In this document: positions 1 to 6,257 of the stretch, piece by piece | Layout of the letters: each line of letters starts with the position of its first letter | Position numbering within the stretch: position 1 is the stretch's first letter | NCBI GenBank assembly: GCA_946539625.1 | Contig: CAMNHT010000064.1 | Span: 1 to 7,273, forward strand | Length of the DNA: 7,273 nucleotides | Source of the DNA: an uncultured Clostridia bacterium | GTDB lineage: Bacteria; Bacillota_A; Clostridia; Christensenellales; CAG-138 | Reading direction: 5' to 3' | Position numbers and translations under genes: made by a program | Notes under the pieces: model-generated | Told to the model about the DNA's origin: nothing | The model's database searches: none | The model's input: only the letters and a program-made list of their open reading frames with translations

Positions 1-83
1 TTACCCGCTATGAGGATGTTCCCGCCGAGCAGGCAAAGAAGATCATCGAGCAGGCAAAGCGCGAGGACGAGGAAGAAGAATAA
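1..83 (+). CDS. 3' end of an unidentified gene with an acidic, charged C-terminus
   Basis: An open frame enters from the left edge (first full codon at 3) and stops at TAA 81-83. It gives 26 residues that begin TRYEDVPAEQAKKIIEQAKR and finish in a run of acidic residues (D/E). The segment looks helical and highly charged, as in a solvent-exposed C-terminal tail. It is followed 13 bases later by a strong intrinsic terminator, which supports this frame as the real one and the stop as a true gene end. A competing frame that starts at 10 reads through the terminator into the next gene with an Arg/Ser-rich, non-protein-like composition. The family cannot be identified from this fragment. Confidence 0.7.
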   Translation, partial: TRYEDVPAEQAKKIIEQAKREDEEEE

Positions 84-96
84 TTCCGAAAGGGAA

Positions 97-125
97 CGGG
101 AGCGCGTTTTGCGCTCCCGATTTTT
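97..125 (+). terminator. Intrinsic terminator after the left-edge gene
   Basis: A perfect 9-bp GC-rich stem, CGGGAGCGC (97-105) and GCGCTCCCG (111-119), closes a five-base loop, GTTTT. An A and then five T (121-125) follow. This is the classical Rho-independent layout. The next gene's ATG lies only five bases after the T-run, so the same hairpin sits in the leader of any read-through transcript. Confidence 0.88.
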
Positions 126-130
126 ACACA

Positions 131-592
131 ATGGAGAAACGTTTTTCCTGCAGCAAAGATGCGCTGCGACAAACACGCATCACCTTTTGGGGATATGCAA
201 TCAGCATTCCCATCATCATTTTTCTGTTTCTGCTTCCCTATATCAGAGCAGGCGCTTTTGTGCTGACTCCGTTCAGCATCATTTATATCGGGATCATACT
301 GTTTCTGATCTACAGCGCATACCGATCCTTACGCGCCATGCTTTCAACAAAGAATACCTATTGCGTGATTGACGGGGATCGCGTTTACGGCGTCAGCATA
401 CCGAATCCGATGAAAGCGCCGGTTCCGTTCGATATCAACAAAAATGAGATCCGCGGAATCGGAAAAACAACGGTTTCCTGCGGAGGAATGCGCACGCAAA
501 ACGCGCTGGTCATCAATACGGATCATCAAAAATTTACGGTATTTGCGATCGAGCGCATCAATGAACTGCAGAGCGAATTAAACAAAGAATAA
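131..592 (+). CDS. Small membrane protein, two TM helices plus PH-like C-terminal domain
   Basis: The gene encodes a 153-residue protein of unknown specific function. A short basic N-terminus is followed by two hydrophobic segments, about residues 19-38 and 46-63, which form a membrane hairpin. A soluble tail of about 77-150 begins YCVIDGDRVYGV and is rich in alternating beta-strand patterns, ending in a helix (ERINELQSEL). This arrangement resembles bacterial PH-domain (bPH, YdbS-like) membrane proteins; the family match is by eye only. ATG 131 is the only plausible in-frame start before the first helix, yet it has no Shine-Dalgarno sequence at normal spacing. The preceding terminator hairpin ends just before it. 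No promoter is visible between the upstream gene and this one, so expression probably depends on read-through or on a promoter further left. A terminator follows at 632-655. Confidence 0.75.
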   Translation: MEKRFSCSKDALRQTRITFWGYAISIPIIIFLFLLPYIRAGAFVLTPFSIIYIGIILFLIYSAYRSLRAMLSTKNTYCVIDGDRVYGVSIPNPMKAPVPFDINKNEIRGIGKTTVSCGGMRTQNALVINTDHQKFTVFAIERINELQSELNKE

Positions 593-631
593 AGAACGGA
601 GCCAATCCTCTGATTGCTTTATACACATGCA

Positions 632-655
632 AGCCGGTCGTTGTACCGGCTTTTT
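632..655 (+). terminator. Intrinsic terminator between convergent genes
   Basis: A 6-bp stem GCCGGT (633-638) and ACCGGC (645-650), extended by an A-T pair, closes a six-base loop and is followed by TTTTT (651-655). It is well placed to end the plus-strand membrane-protein gene. On the minus strand the stem lies directly after the uvrC stop codon (TAA on the complement of 654-656), but the following bases (TTGCATGTGT) make a poor U-tract. It would therefore be at most a weak terminator for uvrC. Confidence 0.75.
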
Positions 656-2471
656 ACGTCAGCGGGTGAAAATGCGCAAAGACGGAACGGGCGGCAGGAA
701 GCGTCATTCCCTTTACGGCTGCCAGTTCCTCGACGCTTGCCGCTTTGATTCGTTCCACCGTAAGGAACGTATCGAAAAGCGCGCGTTTTCGTTTTTCACC
801 GACGCCTTCTATTGTGTCAAGAACGGAATACAGAGCGCTTTTGCTGCGCAGGTTCCGATGATAGGAGATCGCAAACCGGTGCGCTTCGTCGCGAAGACGC
901 TCGATCAGGTGCAGCGGCGCGCTGTTCTTCGGAATCAGGATCGGATCATCCTGGTCCGGAAGGTAGATCAGCTCGTCCGACTCTGCAAGCGCGCAGATCG
1001 GGATGTGAGAGAGGTTCAGCGCAGAAAGCACGTCGACGCCGACGGCAAGCTGCGTTTTTCCTCCGTCAAGCACGATCAGATCGGGAAGCTCGCCTTCGGC
1101 GGACAACCGGCGTGTCAAAACCTCACGCATGGCGATCAGATCGTCTCCGCCGGCCTCGGATCGGATCCGAAAATGCCGATAAGCGGTTTTGTCCGGCTTT
1201 CCGTCCCGGAATACAACCATGGAAGCCACCGTATTGGTTCCCATCAGATGCGAGTTATCAAAGCACTCGATGCGCGACGGAATTTCGTCAAGTCCCAGAA
1301 TGCCGGATAACTCCGTAAGCGCGCCTTCGCCGCGTTCCCATTCGCGCGTCCGGATCTGATCGTTTTTCGCAAGCAGAGCGGTACAGTTCTGCAGGGCCAT
1401 ATCGGTCAGCTGATGCTTGACGCCTCGCTGCGGAACGGTAAGGGACACTTTTCTGCGTTTCTGTTCACAGAGCCATTCTTCTATCACGGGAAGATCCGTA
1501 CACTCCTGCGCAAGCAGAATCAGGGGAGGGATCTCGATCCCTTCCTGCCCGTAGTATTGCAGCAGAAACGCGTGCAGCCATTCCGCGGGGGAGTCTTCGC
1601 CGTCTCCTTCGAGCGGGAATGCGTGCGTGCCGATCACCTTGCCGCCGCGAACAAACAGCGCAAACACCATACGCGCGTCGTTCAGGGAATCGACGGCGAA
1701 CACGTCGGCAATCAGATCATTCGCGTTGATCGCCGCCTGCTTTTCCCGAAGCGCGATCGTTGCTTTCAGCTTATCGCGAAGCAGCGCCGCGCGTTCGAAA
1801 TCGAGCGCGTCGGACGCCTCCTGCATTTTCTGCGTCAGATAGGGGATGAGATCGCCGCTTCTGCCGTTCAGAAGGCGCATCGCGTCATGTAAATACGCAT
1901 GGTACTGCTCGCGCGAAACAGTTCCGCTGCACGGAGCGCAGCACTTGCCGACGTGATGCAGGAGACAGGGGCGCTCTCCGCGCGCCTGCATCTGCGCCAT
2001 GCTCTTTTTGCAGTGCCGAAGCGGAAACAGATCGTATACCAGACGAAGCTCTTCCTGTACCGACGGACCGACGATATAAGGACCCAGGTAAGCGGCGCCG
2101 TCCGGCTTGACACGCCGCACGATTTCGATGCGAGGGAAATCCTGTTTTAGGTCGATCCGAAAATACGGGAAATGCTTGTCGTCCTTCAGCAAAATGTTGT
2201 ACTTCGGCATGAATTCCTTGATGAGATTGCTCTCAAGGGAAAGCGCTTCCACTTCGCTGTGCACTTCAATTGTTTCGAAATCGGCGATGTGCGAAACCAT
2301 CGCGCGGACCTTCGGCGAGTGATTTTTAGAGGATTGAAAATACTGCCGGACACGGTTTTTCAGGATCTTCGCCTTTCCGACGTAGATCACCGTGCCGGTA
2401 TCGTCCAGCATTTTATACACGCCCGGCTTTTCGGGAAGCAGAGCGATCTTATCTTCCAGAATCGTGTTCAT
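654..2471 (-). CDS. uvrC: UvrABC system protein C (excision nuclease subunit)
   Basis: UvrC makes the 3' and 5' incisions around bulky DNA lesions in nucleotide excision repair, acting with UvrA and UvrB. The 605-residue length is normal for the family. The domains appear in the expected order. The N-terminal GIY-YIG nuclease has GVY 17-19, IYVGKAK 29-35, Arg40 and Glu80 of LESNLIK. A four-cysteine cluster (Cys154, 169, 177 or 178, 181) matches the Fe-S-binding cysteines reported for UvrC. The UvrB-interacting UVR motif is at about 207-242. The RNase H-like endonuclease carries FDNSH 404-408 (Asp405), LDGGKTQL 468-475 (Asp469) and RDEAHRFAI 527-535 (His531), which is a complete DDH triad. Tandem helix-hairpin-helix motifs occupy about 551-600. 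The start ATG overlaps the maf stop in an ATGA arrangement, so the two are translationally coupled. It is the last gene of the exoA-maf-uvrC operon. Confidence 0.98.
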   Translation of the reverse strand: MNTILEDKIALLPEKPGVYKMLDDTGTVIYVGKAKILKNRVRQYFQSSKNHSPKVRAMVSHIADFETIEVHSEVEALSLESNLIKEFMPKYNILLKDDKHFPYFRIDLKQDFPRIEIVRRVKPDGAAYLGPYIVGPSVQEELRLVYDLFPLRHCKKSMAQMQARGERPCLLHHVGKCCAPCSGTVSREQYHAYLHDAMRLLNGRSGDLIPYLTQKMQEASDALDFERAALLRDKLKATIALREKQAAINANDLIADVFAVDSLNDARMVFALFVRGGKVIGTHAFPLEGDGEDSPAEWLHAFLLQYYGQEGIEIPPLILLAQECTDLPVIEEWLCEQKRRKVSLTVPQRGVKHQLTDMALQNCTALLAKNDQIRTREWERGEGALTELSGILGLDEIPSRIECFDNSHLMGTNTVASMVVFRDGKPDKTAYRHFRIRSEAGGDDLIAMREVLTRRLSAEGELPDLIVLDGGKTQLAVGVDVLSALNLSHIPICALAESDELIYLPDQDDPILIPKNSAPLHLIERLRDEAHRFAISYHRNLRSKSALYSVLDTIEGVGEKRKRALFDTFLTVERIKAASVEELAAVKGMTLPAARSVFAHFHPLT

Positions 2472-3043
2472 TTCCGATCTTCCGTAACGGCATTCGCTTT
2501 CAACAGCATCTCGTAAAGGGTCGGAGCGGGGAGTCCCACGACGTTAAAATAATTGCCCTCGACAGAATCGACAAAAACCGAACCAAAGCCCTGTACGCCG
2601 TATGAGCCGGCTTTGTCCAACGGCTCGCCGGTCGAAACATACCACCTGATTTCTTTTTCGCTCATCGGGCGGAAGCGAACCTTTGTCGAGACATATCGCA
2701 CATCTTCATAGCCTGCTTTCAGAACCGCAAGACCGGTATAAACGACGTGCTGCCGTCCCTGCAAACGGGCAAGGGTATGCACGGCGTCCTCCGGCGATCC
2801 GGGCTTTCCGAGGACTTCGCCGTCCAGCTCGACGACCGTGTCTGCGCCGATCACACAGGCGTCGGGATGCAGGCGCAAAGCATATGACGCTTTCTGCCGC
2901 GCAAGATGCATCACGGTTTCGGAAACGGATGCTCCTTCCGGGATCCGCTCCGGCTCCGTACACACTTCCGACCGAAAAGACAGCCCCATATATCGCATAA
3001 TGTCGTGACGGCGGGGTGATTGTGACGCAAGGATCAGTTCCAT
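2468..3043 (-). CDS. maf: Maf-type nucleoside triphosphate pyrophosphatase (dTTP/UTP type)
   Basis: Maf proteins hydrolyse (d)NTPs, including modified pyrimidine nucleotides, to the monophosphate and pyrophosphate; some members affect septation. The 191-residue protein has the full signature set: ASQSPRR 6-12, IGADTVV 65-71 with the conserved Asp68, LGKP 78-81 with Lys80, and AGSYGVQG 145-152. The last motif fits the YhdE-like dTTP/UTP group rather than the YceF-like m7GTP group. I chose the ATG at 3043 because it follows GGGAGGGA, about four bases away, and gives the canonical MELILASQSPRR N-terminus. An in-frame GTG at 3055 would add four residues but would place that ribosome binding site inside the gene. 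The start lies within the end of exoA (10-base overlap) and the stop overlaps the uvrC start by four bases. Confidence 0.95.
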   Translation of the reverse strand: MELILASQSPRRHDIMRYMGLSFRSEVCTEPERIPEGASVSETVMHLARQKASYALRLHPDACVIGADTVVELDGEVLGKPGSPEDAVHTLARLQGRQHVVYTGLAVLKAGYEDVRYVSTKVRFRPMSEKEIRWYVSTGEPLDKAGSYGVQGFGSVFVDSVEGNYFNVVGLPAPTLYEMLLKANAVTEDRK

Positions 3044-3798
3044 GTTCCCTCCCACAAAAGACCGACGGGGCAGTGATCGCTGCCGTATACGCTGCTGTAG
3101 ATACGCGCGTCTATGATGCGCTCACGATCCTGTTCGCGCACAAGAAAATAGTCGATGCGCCATCCGGCGTTATGCTGACGCGCACGAAAACGATAGCTCC
3201 ACCAGGAATAGGCGCCGGTGAGATCGGGATATTTGACGCGGAAAGAGTCGACGAATCCGGCGTCCAGAAGCGTGCCGAACAACGCGCGCTCTTCGTCGGA
3301 AAAACCGGCGTTCCCGCGATTCGGTCCCGGATTCTTGAGGTCGATTTCCCGGTGCGCAACGTTGAGGTCGCCGCAATAGATAACAGGACCGTCTTTTGCG
3401 AGTTCCGTGAGATACGTCCGGATCACGTTTTCGAAGTCCGTGCGGAAATCCAGACGCTTCAGACCCTCCTGCGCATTCGGCGCATACGCGGTTACGAAGG
3501 CAAATCCGGGATAAAAAAGCGTAATCGTTCTGCCTTCGGCGTCGAAACGGTCGTCTCCGATGCCGAAGCGTACGTCCTTTGGCTGCTCCTTTGCAAAGAC
3601 GGCCGTTCCGGAATAGCCTTTCTTTTGCGCGCTGAAGAACCAGGCGTGATATCCTTCCGGCGTATAGTGCAGCTGTTCCGGCTGCGCCTTGGTTTCCTGC
3701 AGCGCGAGAATATCCGGTGATTCCGCACGAAGGAAATCATCGAAGCCCTTTTCCAGACAGGCGCGGAGCCCGTTTACATTCCAACTGATCAGTTTCAT
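3034..3798 (-). CDS. exoA: Exodeoxyribonuclease III / AP endonuclease (ExoA/XthA family)
   Basis: This Mg-dependent enzyme cleaves the phosphodiester 5' to abasic sites and removes 3'-blocking groups in base excision repair. The 254-residue length is typical. All catalytic landmarks of the exonuclease-endonuclease-phosphatase fold are present: MKLISWNVNGLRA 1-13 (Asn7), LQETKAQ 33-39 (metal ligand Glu35), TAYAPNA 103-109 (Tyr105), CGDLNVAH 142-149 (Asp144, Asn146), the RIDYFLV strand 214-220 (Asp216) and GSDHCPV 239-245 (Asp241, His242). The start is fixed by the canonical N-terminus. There is no Shine-Dalgarno sequence, and a consensus -10 lies six bases upstream, which predicts a leaderless message. 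It is the first gene of the repair operon; its stop codon lies ten bases inside maf. Confidence 0.98.
   Translation of the reverse strand: MKLISWNVNGLRACLEKGFDDFLRAESPDILALQETKAQPEQLHYTPEGYHAWFFSAQKKGYSGTAVFAKEQPKDVRFGIGDDRFDAEGRTITLFYPGFAFVTAYAPNAQEGLKRLDFRTDFENVIRTYLTELAKDGPVIYCGDLNVAHREIDLKNPGPNRGNAGFSDEERALFGTLLDAGFVDSFRVKYPDLTGAYSWWSYRFRARQHNAGWRIDYFLVREQDRERIIDARIYSSVYGSDHCPVGLLWEGTWN
3046..3053 (-). promoter_or_regulatory. Ribosome binding site of maf
   Basis: The minus strand reads GGGAGGGA here, a strong match to the anti-Shine-Dalgarno sequence, two to four bases ahead of the ATG at 3043. It lies inside the last codons of exoA. It decides the maf start in favour of the ATG over the upstream GTG. 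Confidence 0.75.
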
Positions 3799-3804
3799 AA
3801 ATCC

Positions 3805-3833
3805 ATTATATATTTAAAAACGAATATTGACAA
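3805..3833 (-). promoter_or_regulatory. Promoter of the exoA-maf-uvrC operon
   Basis: On the minus strand, a -35 of TTGTCA (3833-3828, five of six consensus bases) and a -10 of TATAAT (3810-3805, perfect) are separated by exactly 17 bases. The surrounding spacer is AT-rich, as expected for a housekeeping sigma factor. Transcription would start about seven bases after the -10, at or next to the A of the exoA ATG (3798). The -35 overlaps the -35 of the divergent crp promoter. Confidence 0.78.
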
Positions 3834-3855
3834 GTGCAAAGATGAATGTTAGCAT
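3827..3855 (+). promoter_or_regulatory. Promoter of the Crp/Fnr-ABC importer operon
   Basis: A perfect -35 TTGACA (3827-3832) is followed after 17 bases by TAGCAT (3850-3855, four of six). The weak -10 is strengthened by an extended -10 TGT (3847-3849). The predicted start is near 3862, leaving a leader of about 26 bases before the regulator's ATG at 3888. The -35 shares five bases with the divergent exoA promoter. Confidence 0.7.
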
Positions 3856-3859
3856 ATCT

Positions 3860-3873
3860 GTATCATATGAAAC
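3860..3873 (+). promoter_or_regulatory. Possible operator (imperfect inverted repeat) at the crp start site
   Basis: GTATCATATGAAAC has a perfect 8-bp palindrome core TCATATGA (3863-3870). One mismatched pair flanks the core, and a matching GT/AC pair lies outside it. It covers the predicted transcription start, the position expected of a repressor site. Autoregulation by the adjacent Crp/Fnr protein is possible but not shown. The repeat does not match the E. coli CRP (TGTGA-N6-TCACA) or FNR (TTGAT-N4-ATCAA) sites. Confidence 0.3.
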
Positions 3874-3887
3874 GGAAACATCCATAA

Positions 3888-4553
3888 ATGAGCAAACTTT
3901 CAGATGCAGAACGCTATACAAGACAACTCGGCGAGACCGTTCTGTTCCGGGGAGTGCCGGGCGACAGGATCCGTTCGTGGCTGATCGAGGCGGACGTTTC
4001 CGTTGCCGAATACAACGCGGGAGAATACCTGTTCCGGAAAAGCGACAGGACGGACAGGATCGGGATTCTGCTGCGCGGCAGCGCGGAGGTGAATCGGGAA
4101 AGCAGCGACGGCTCGATGCATATGAGCACCTTAAGACGAAACGATCTGTTCGGCGCCGCTTCGATCTGCGGCGAGGGAGAGTCATTCGTAACGGATATTC
4201 GCTGCAGGGAACGAACACGCGTATTGAACATCCCGGAGGCGGAGATGCTGAATCTGCTGTCCGAGAACCGTACGGTGCTGCGAAACTATCTCTGTTATCT
4301 GAACGGCAGGATCCGTTTTCTGAACAAGCGCCTGGATGCGTTTTCCAAGAATTCGGTTGCTGCGCGGGTCATGACGTTCTTTGCCGCGGAGGCAAACGGA
4401 CGCATCTATACCGTAAAGAGTTTTACAAAGCTTTCCGAATCCCTGTGCGTCAGCCGCGCAACGCTGTATCGCGCGCTTGACACACTGGAGGAAGAACATA
4501 AAATCCGCAGAAACGGAAAAGAAATAGAACTGATGGAGGAATGTCAATCATGA
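3888..4553 (+). CDS. Crp/Fnr-family transcriptional regulator
   Basis: This is a 221-residue regulator with the family architecture: an N-terminal cyclic-nucleotide-binding-like beta barrel (about 15-120), a long dimerisation helix (about 125-150) and a C-terminal winged helix-turn-helix. The recognition region is SFTKLSESLCVSRATLYRAL, residues 178-197. The phosphate-binding cassette is degenerate: where CRP has a GE...RS/T pattern, this protein has NDLFGAASICGEGESFVTDI with no arginine at the nucleotide phosphate position. It also lacks the clustered N-terminal cysteines of Fe-S FNR proteins. The effector is therefore unknown. It is the first gene of an operon with an ABC importer; its TGA overlaps the next ATG by four bases (ATGA). 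The ribosome binding site ahead of ATG 3888 is weak (only GGA about eleven bases upstream). A likely role is control of the linked importer. Confidence 0.9.
   Translation: MSKLSDAERYTRQLGETVLFRGVPGDRIRSWLIEADVSVAEYNAGEYLFRKSDRTDRIGILLRGSAEVNRESSDGSMHMSTLRRNDLFGAASICGEGESFVTDIRCRERTRVLNIPEAEMLNLLSENRTVLRNYLCYLNGRIRFLNKRLDAFSKNSVAARVMTFFAAEANGRIYTVKSFTKLSESLCVSRATLYRALDTLEEEHKIRRNGKEIELMEECQS
4535..4540 (+). promoter_or_regulatory. Ribosome binding site of the binding-protein gene
   Basis: GGAGGA lies nine bases before ATG 4550 and directly abuts an in-frame ATG at 4541. The spacing rules out 4541 as start and supports 4550. That start also gives the standard lipoprotein leader MKKIVV. The site is inside the regulator's last codons, so the two genes are translationally coupled. 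Confidence 0.75.
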
Positions 4554-5524
4554 AAAAAATCGTTGTTATTTGTCTTTCGATGCTGATGCTGCTTTCTGTG
4601 TTTGCGTGCGCAAAGACCGAGCAGAACGCCGAACAGCCTTCGACGCCCGCAGAACCCGTACGCGTCGCGGCGCTTGCCGGACCGACCGGTATGGGGCTTG
4701 CCTATATGATGCAGGATATGCAGGATCGTTACAGCGTGGAGCTGTTCACCGCACCGGATCAGGTCACGGCGAAGATCGTCAACGGGGAAGTGGACATTGC
4801 GGCGGTTCCGATCAACCTTGCGTCCGTCCTGTATCAGAAGACCGAAGGAAAAGTCGATGTGATCGCGATCAATACACTCGGCGTTCTGTACGTGCTGGAA
4901 AACGGCGAAACGATCAACAGCATCGCGGATCTTGCCGGAAAAACCATCTGGTCGACGGGCGAAGGCAGCACGCCGGAGTATGTTCTGAATTATTTGCTTG
5001 AGGCAAACGGTCTGACCGATTCTGTCAAGGTGGAATTCCTTGCGGACAATGCCGAGCTGATCGCGAAGCTCGCGGACGGCAGCGCAGAGATCGCTCTTCT
5101 GCCGGAACCGCACGTTTCGATTGCAACGGCACAGAACGAGAAGGTTCGCGTTGCGTTGAAGGTCAACGATCTGTGGGCGGAGAAAAACGACACGGAGCTT
5201 GTTCAGGGCGTTTATATTGTACGGACTGATTATCTTGCGGAGCACAAGGCGCAGGTCGACGCGTTCTTAACGGACGCGGAGACGTCCGCAAAGAAGGTCG
5301 TGACCGAAGAAGACGCCGCAGCTGTCGTCGTTAAGCAGGGGATCATCGGCAAAGAACCGATCGCAAAGCGCGCGATCCCGAACTGCAACATCACGCTGAT
5401 CACCGGCGCGCAGATGAAGGCAAGCGTTTCCGCTATGCTGAAGGTGCTGTTCGACGCGAATCCGAAATCGGTCGGCGGCGCGATGCCGGGCGATGATTTC
5501 TATTATGCGGCAGACCCTTCTTAA
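4550..5524 (+). CDS. ABC importer substrate-binding lipoprotein, NitT/TauT (NMT1/SsuA-like) family
   Basis: The protein has 324 residues and is exported and lipid-anchored outside the membrane. The signal peptide is MKKIVVICLSMLMLLSVFAC: two lysines, a hydrophobic core and a lipobox ending in Cys20. A short Glu/Pro/Thr-rich linker of about 21-36 follows. The mature fold shows hallmarks of the NMT1/SsuA group: VRVAALAGPTGMGLA 37-51 at the ligand cleft, VNGEVDIAAVPINLA 77-91, LAGKTIW 128-134, and LLPEPHVS 183-190. Related proteins bind nitrate, sulfonates, taurine or thiamine precursors; the ligand here cannot be inferred from sequence alone. It lies in an operon with its permease and ATPase, directly after the Crp/Fnr regulator. 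The last 32 bases overlap the permease start. Confidence 0.92.
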   Translation: MKKIVVICLSMLMLLSVFACAKTEQNAEQPSTPAEPVRVAALAGPTGMGLAYMMQDMQDRYSVELFTAPDQVTAKIVNGEVDIAAVPINLASVLYQKTEGKVDVIAINTLGVLYVLENGETINSIADLAGKTIWSTGEGSTPEYVLNYLLEANGLTDSVKVEFLADNAELIAKLADGSAEIALLPEPHVSIATAQNEKVRVALKVNDLWAEKNDTELVQGVYIVRTDYLAEHKAQVDAFLTDAETSAKKVVTEEDAAAVVVKQGIIGKEPIAKRAIPNCNITLITGAQMKASVSAMLKVLFDANPKSVGGAMPGDDFYYAADPS

Positions 5525-6257
5525 AATCATAAAGGTCTGCGTACCGATTGCAGTTTATATACTGATCTGGCAGCTGCTGTCGATGCTTGTCGGCAGCAGA
5601 CTGCTGCTTTTGCCTTCGCCGACGGATACGTTGCGCGCCATGAAGGAGATCGTCGTCTCGGAAACGGGCTGGCGGTCGATCGGAATGACGGTGCTGCGTA
5701 TCCTTTGCGGCTATTTTTCGGGCTGCGCGGTCGGCGTTGCGCTCGCTGTGCTGACGTCGCATTTTCATGTGCTCGACTGGCTGCTGAAACCGATGCGGTC
5801 GCTGATCAAAACGACGCCGATCACTTCTTTTGCGCTGATCCTGCTTGTTTCGGTCGTATCGGGCGTTGTTCCGGTGATTGTCGCAATGATCGTAGTGATC
5901 CCGATGATCTGGCAGACGACAGAGGAAGCGATCGGAAACAGAAGCGAGCAGCTTGCGGAAATGGCGAAGATTTACCTGACTCCGTGGAAAAAACTGCGCT
6001 ATGTATCCCTGCCGCAGATCCTCCCGACCTTTTTTGCGAGCGCATCGACGGCGCTCGGATTTGCGTGGAAAGCGGTGATCACCGCAGAGATCCTTGCACT
6101 TCCGAAGCTCGGCATCGGAAGACAAATGCAGTTTCATAAGATCCATATCGAGACCCCCGAACTGTTCGCGTGGACGCTGCTGGTTATTATTCTGTCCGTA
6201 CTGCTGGAGCACGCGTTCGGATTGTTGCTGAAGAAGGCAGGGCAGAGATATGATTGA
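5493..6257 (+). CDS. ABC importer permease, SsuC/TauC-like
   Basis: This is a 254-residue integral membrane protein of the BPD_transp_1 type, with hydrophobic segments at about 13-33, 66-88, 112-139, 178-203 and 224-246. The cytoplasmic coupling (EAA) loop is AEMAKIYLTPWKKLRYVSLP, residues 155-174, which contacts the ATPase. In this loop the usual glycine is missing, and the distance from Glu156 to Pro174 is one residue shorter than the classical EAA-X3-G-X9-I-X-L-P pattern. The start is ambiguous: ATG 5493 (MISIMRQT) or ATG 5505 (MRQT). Neither has a good ribosome binding site, so translation probably depends on coupling to the binding-protein gene, which it overlaps. The stop overlaps the ATPase start by eight bases. 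Confidence 0.92.
   Translation: MISIMRQTLLKIIKVCVPIAVYILIWQLLSMLVGSRLLLLPSPTDTLRAMKEIVVSETGWRSIGMTVLRILCGYFSGCAVGVALAVLTSHFHVLDWLLKPMRSLIKTTPITSFALILLVSVVSGVVPVIVAMIVVIPMIWQTTEEAIGNRSEQLAEMAKIYLTPWKKLRYVSLPQILPTFFASASTALGFAWKAVITAEILALPKLGIGRQMQFHKIHIETPELFAWTLLVIILSVLLEHAFGLLLKKAGQRYD

Noticed and set aside
10..372. Plus-strand open frame across the first terminator
   Set aside because: It begins with Arg/Ser-rich sequence and reads through a strong terminator and into the membrane-protein gene in another frame.
632..655. Bidirectional terminator also serving uvrC
   Set aside because: On the minus strand the stem is followed by TTGCATGTGT, a poor U-tract, so I annotate it only for the plus strand.
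3016..3720. Long plus-strand open frame (about 234 codons) opposite exoA
   Set aside because: exoA on the other strand has all catalytic residues; this frame shows no family features and no ribosome binding site.
3799..3887. LexA/SOS box or classical CRP/FNR site in the divergent intergenic region
   Set aside because: No CGAAC-N4-GTTCG (DinR/LexA-like), TGTGA-N6-TCACA or TTGAT-N4-ATCAA pattern is present.
3827..4480. Alternative plus-strand frame over the Crp/Fnr gene
   Set aside because: It starts inside the promoter and gives an Arg-rich product without domains, whereas the frame from 3888 is a clear regulator.
4544..5245. Long minus-strand open frame opposite the binding-protein gene
   Set aside because: Its composition is basic and low-quality, it has no domain, and it lies entirely over a convincing lipoprotein gene.
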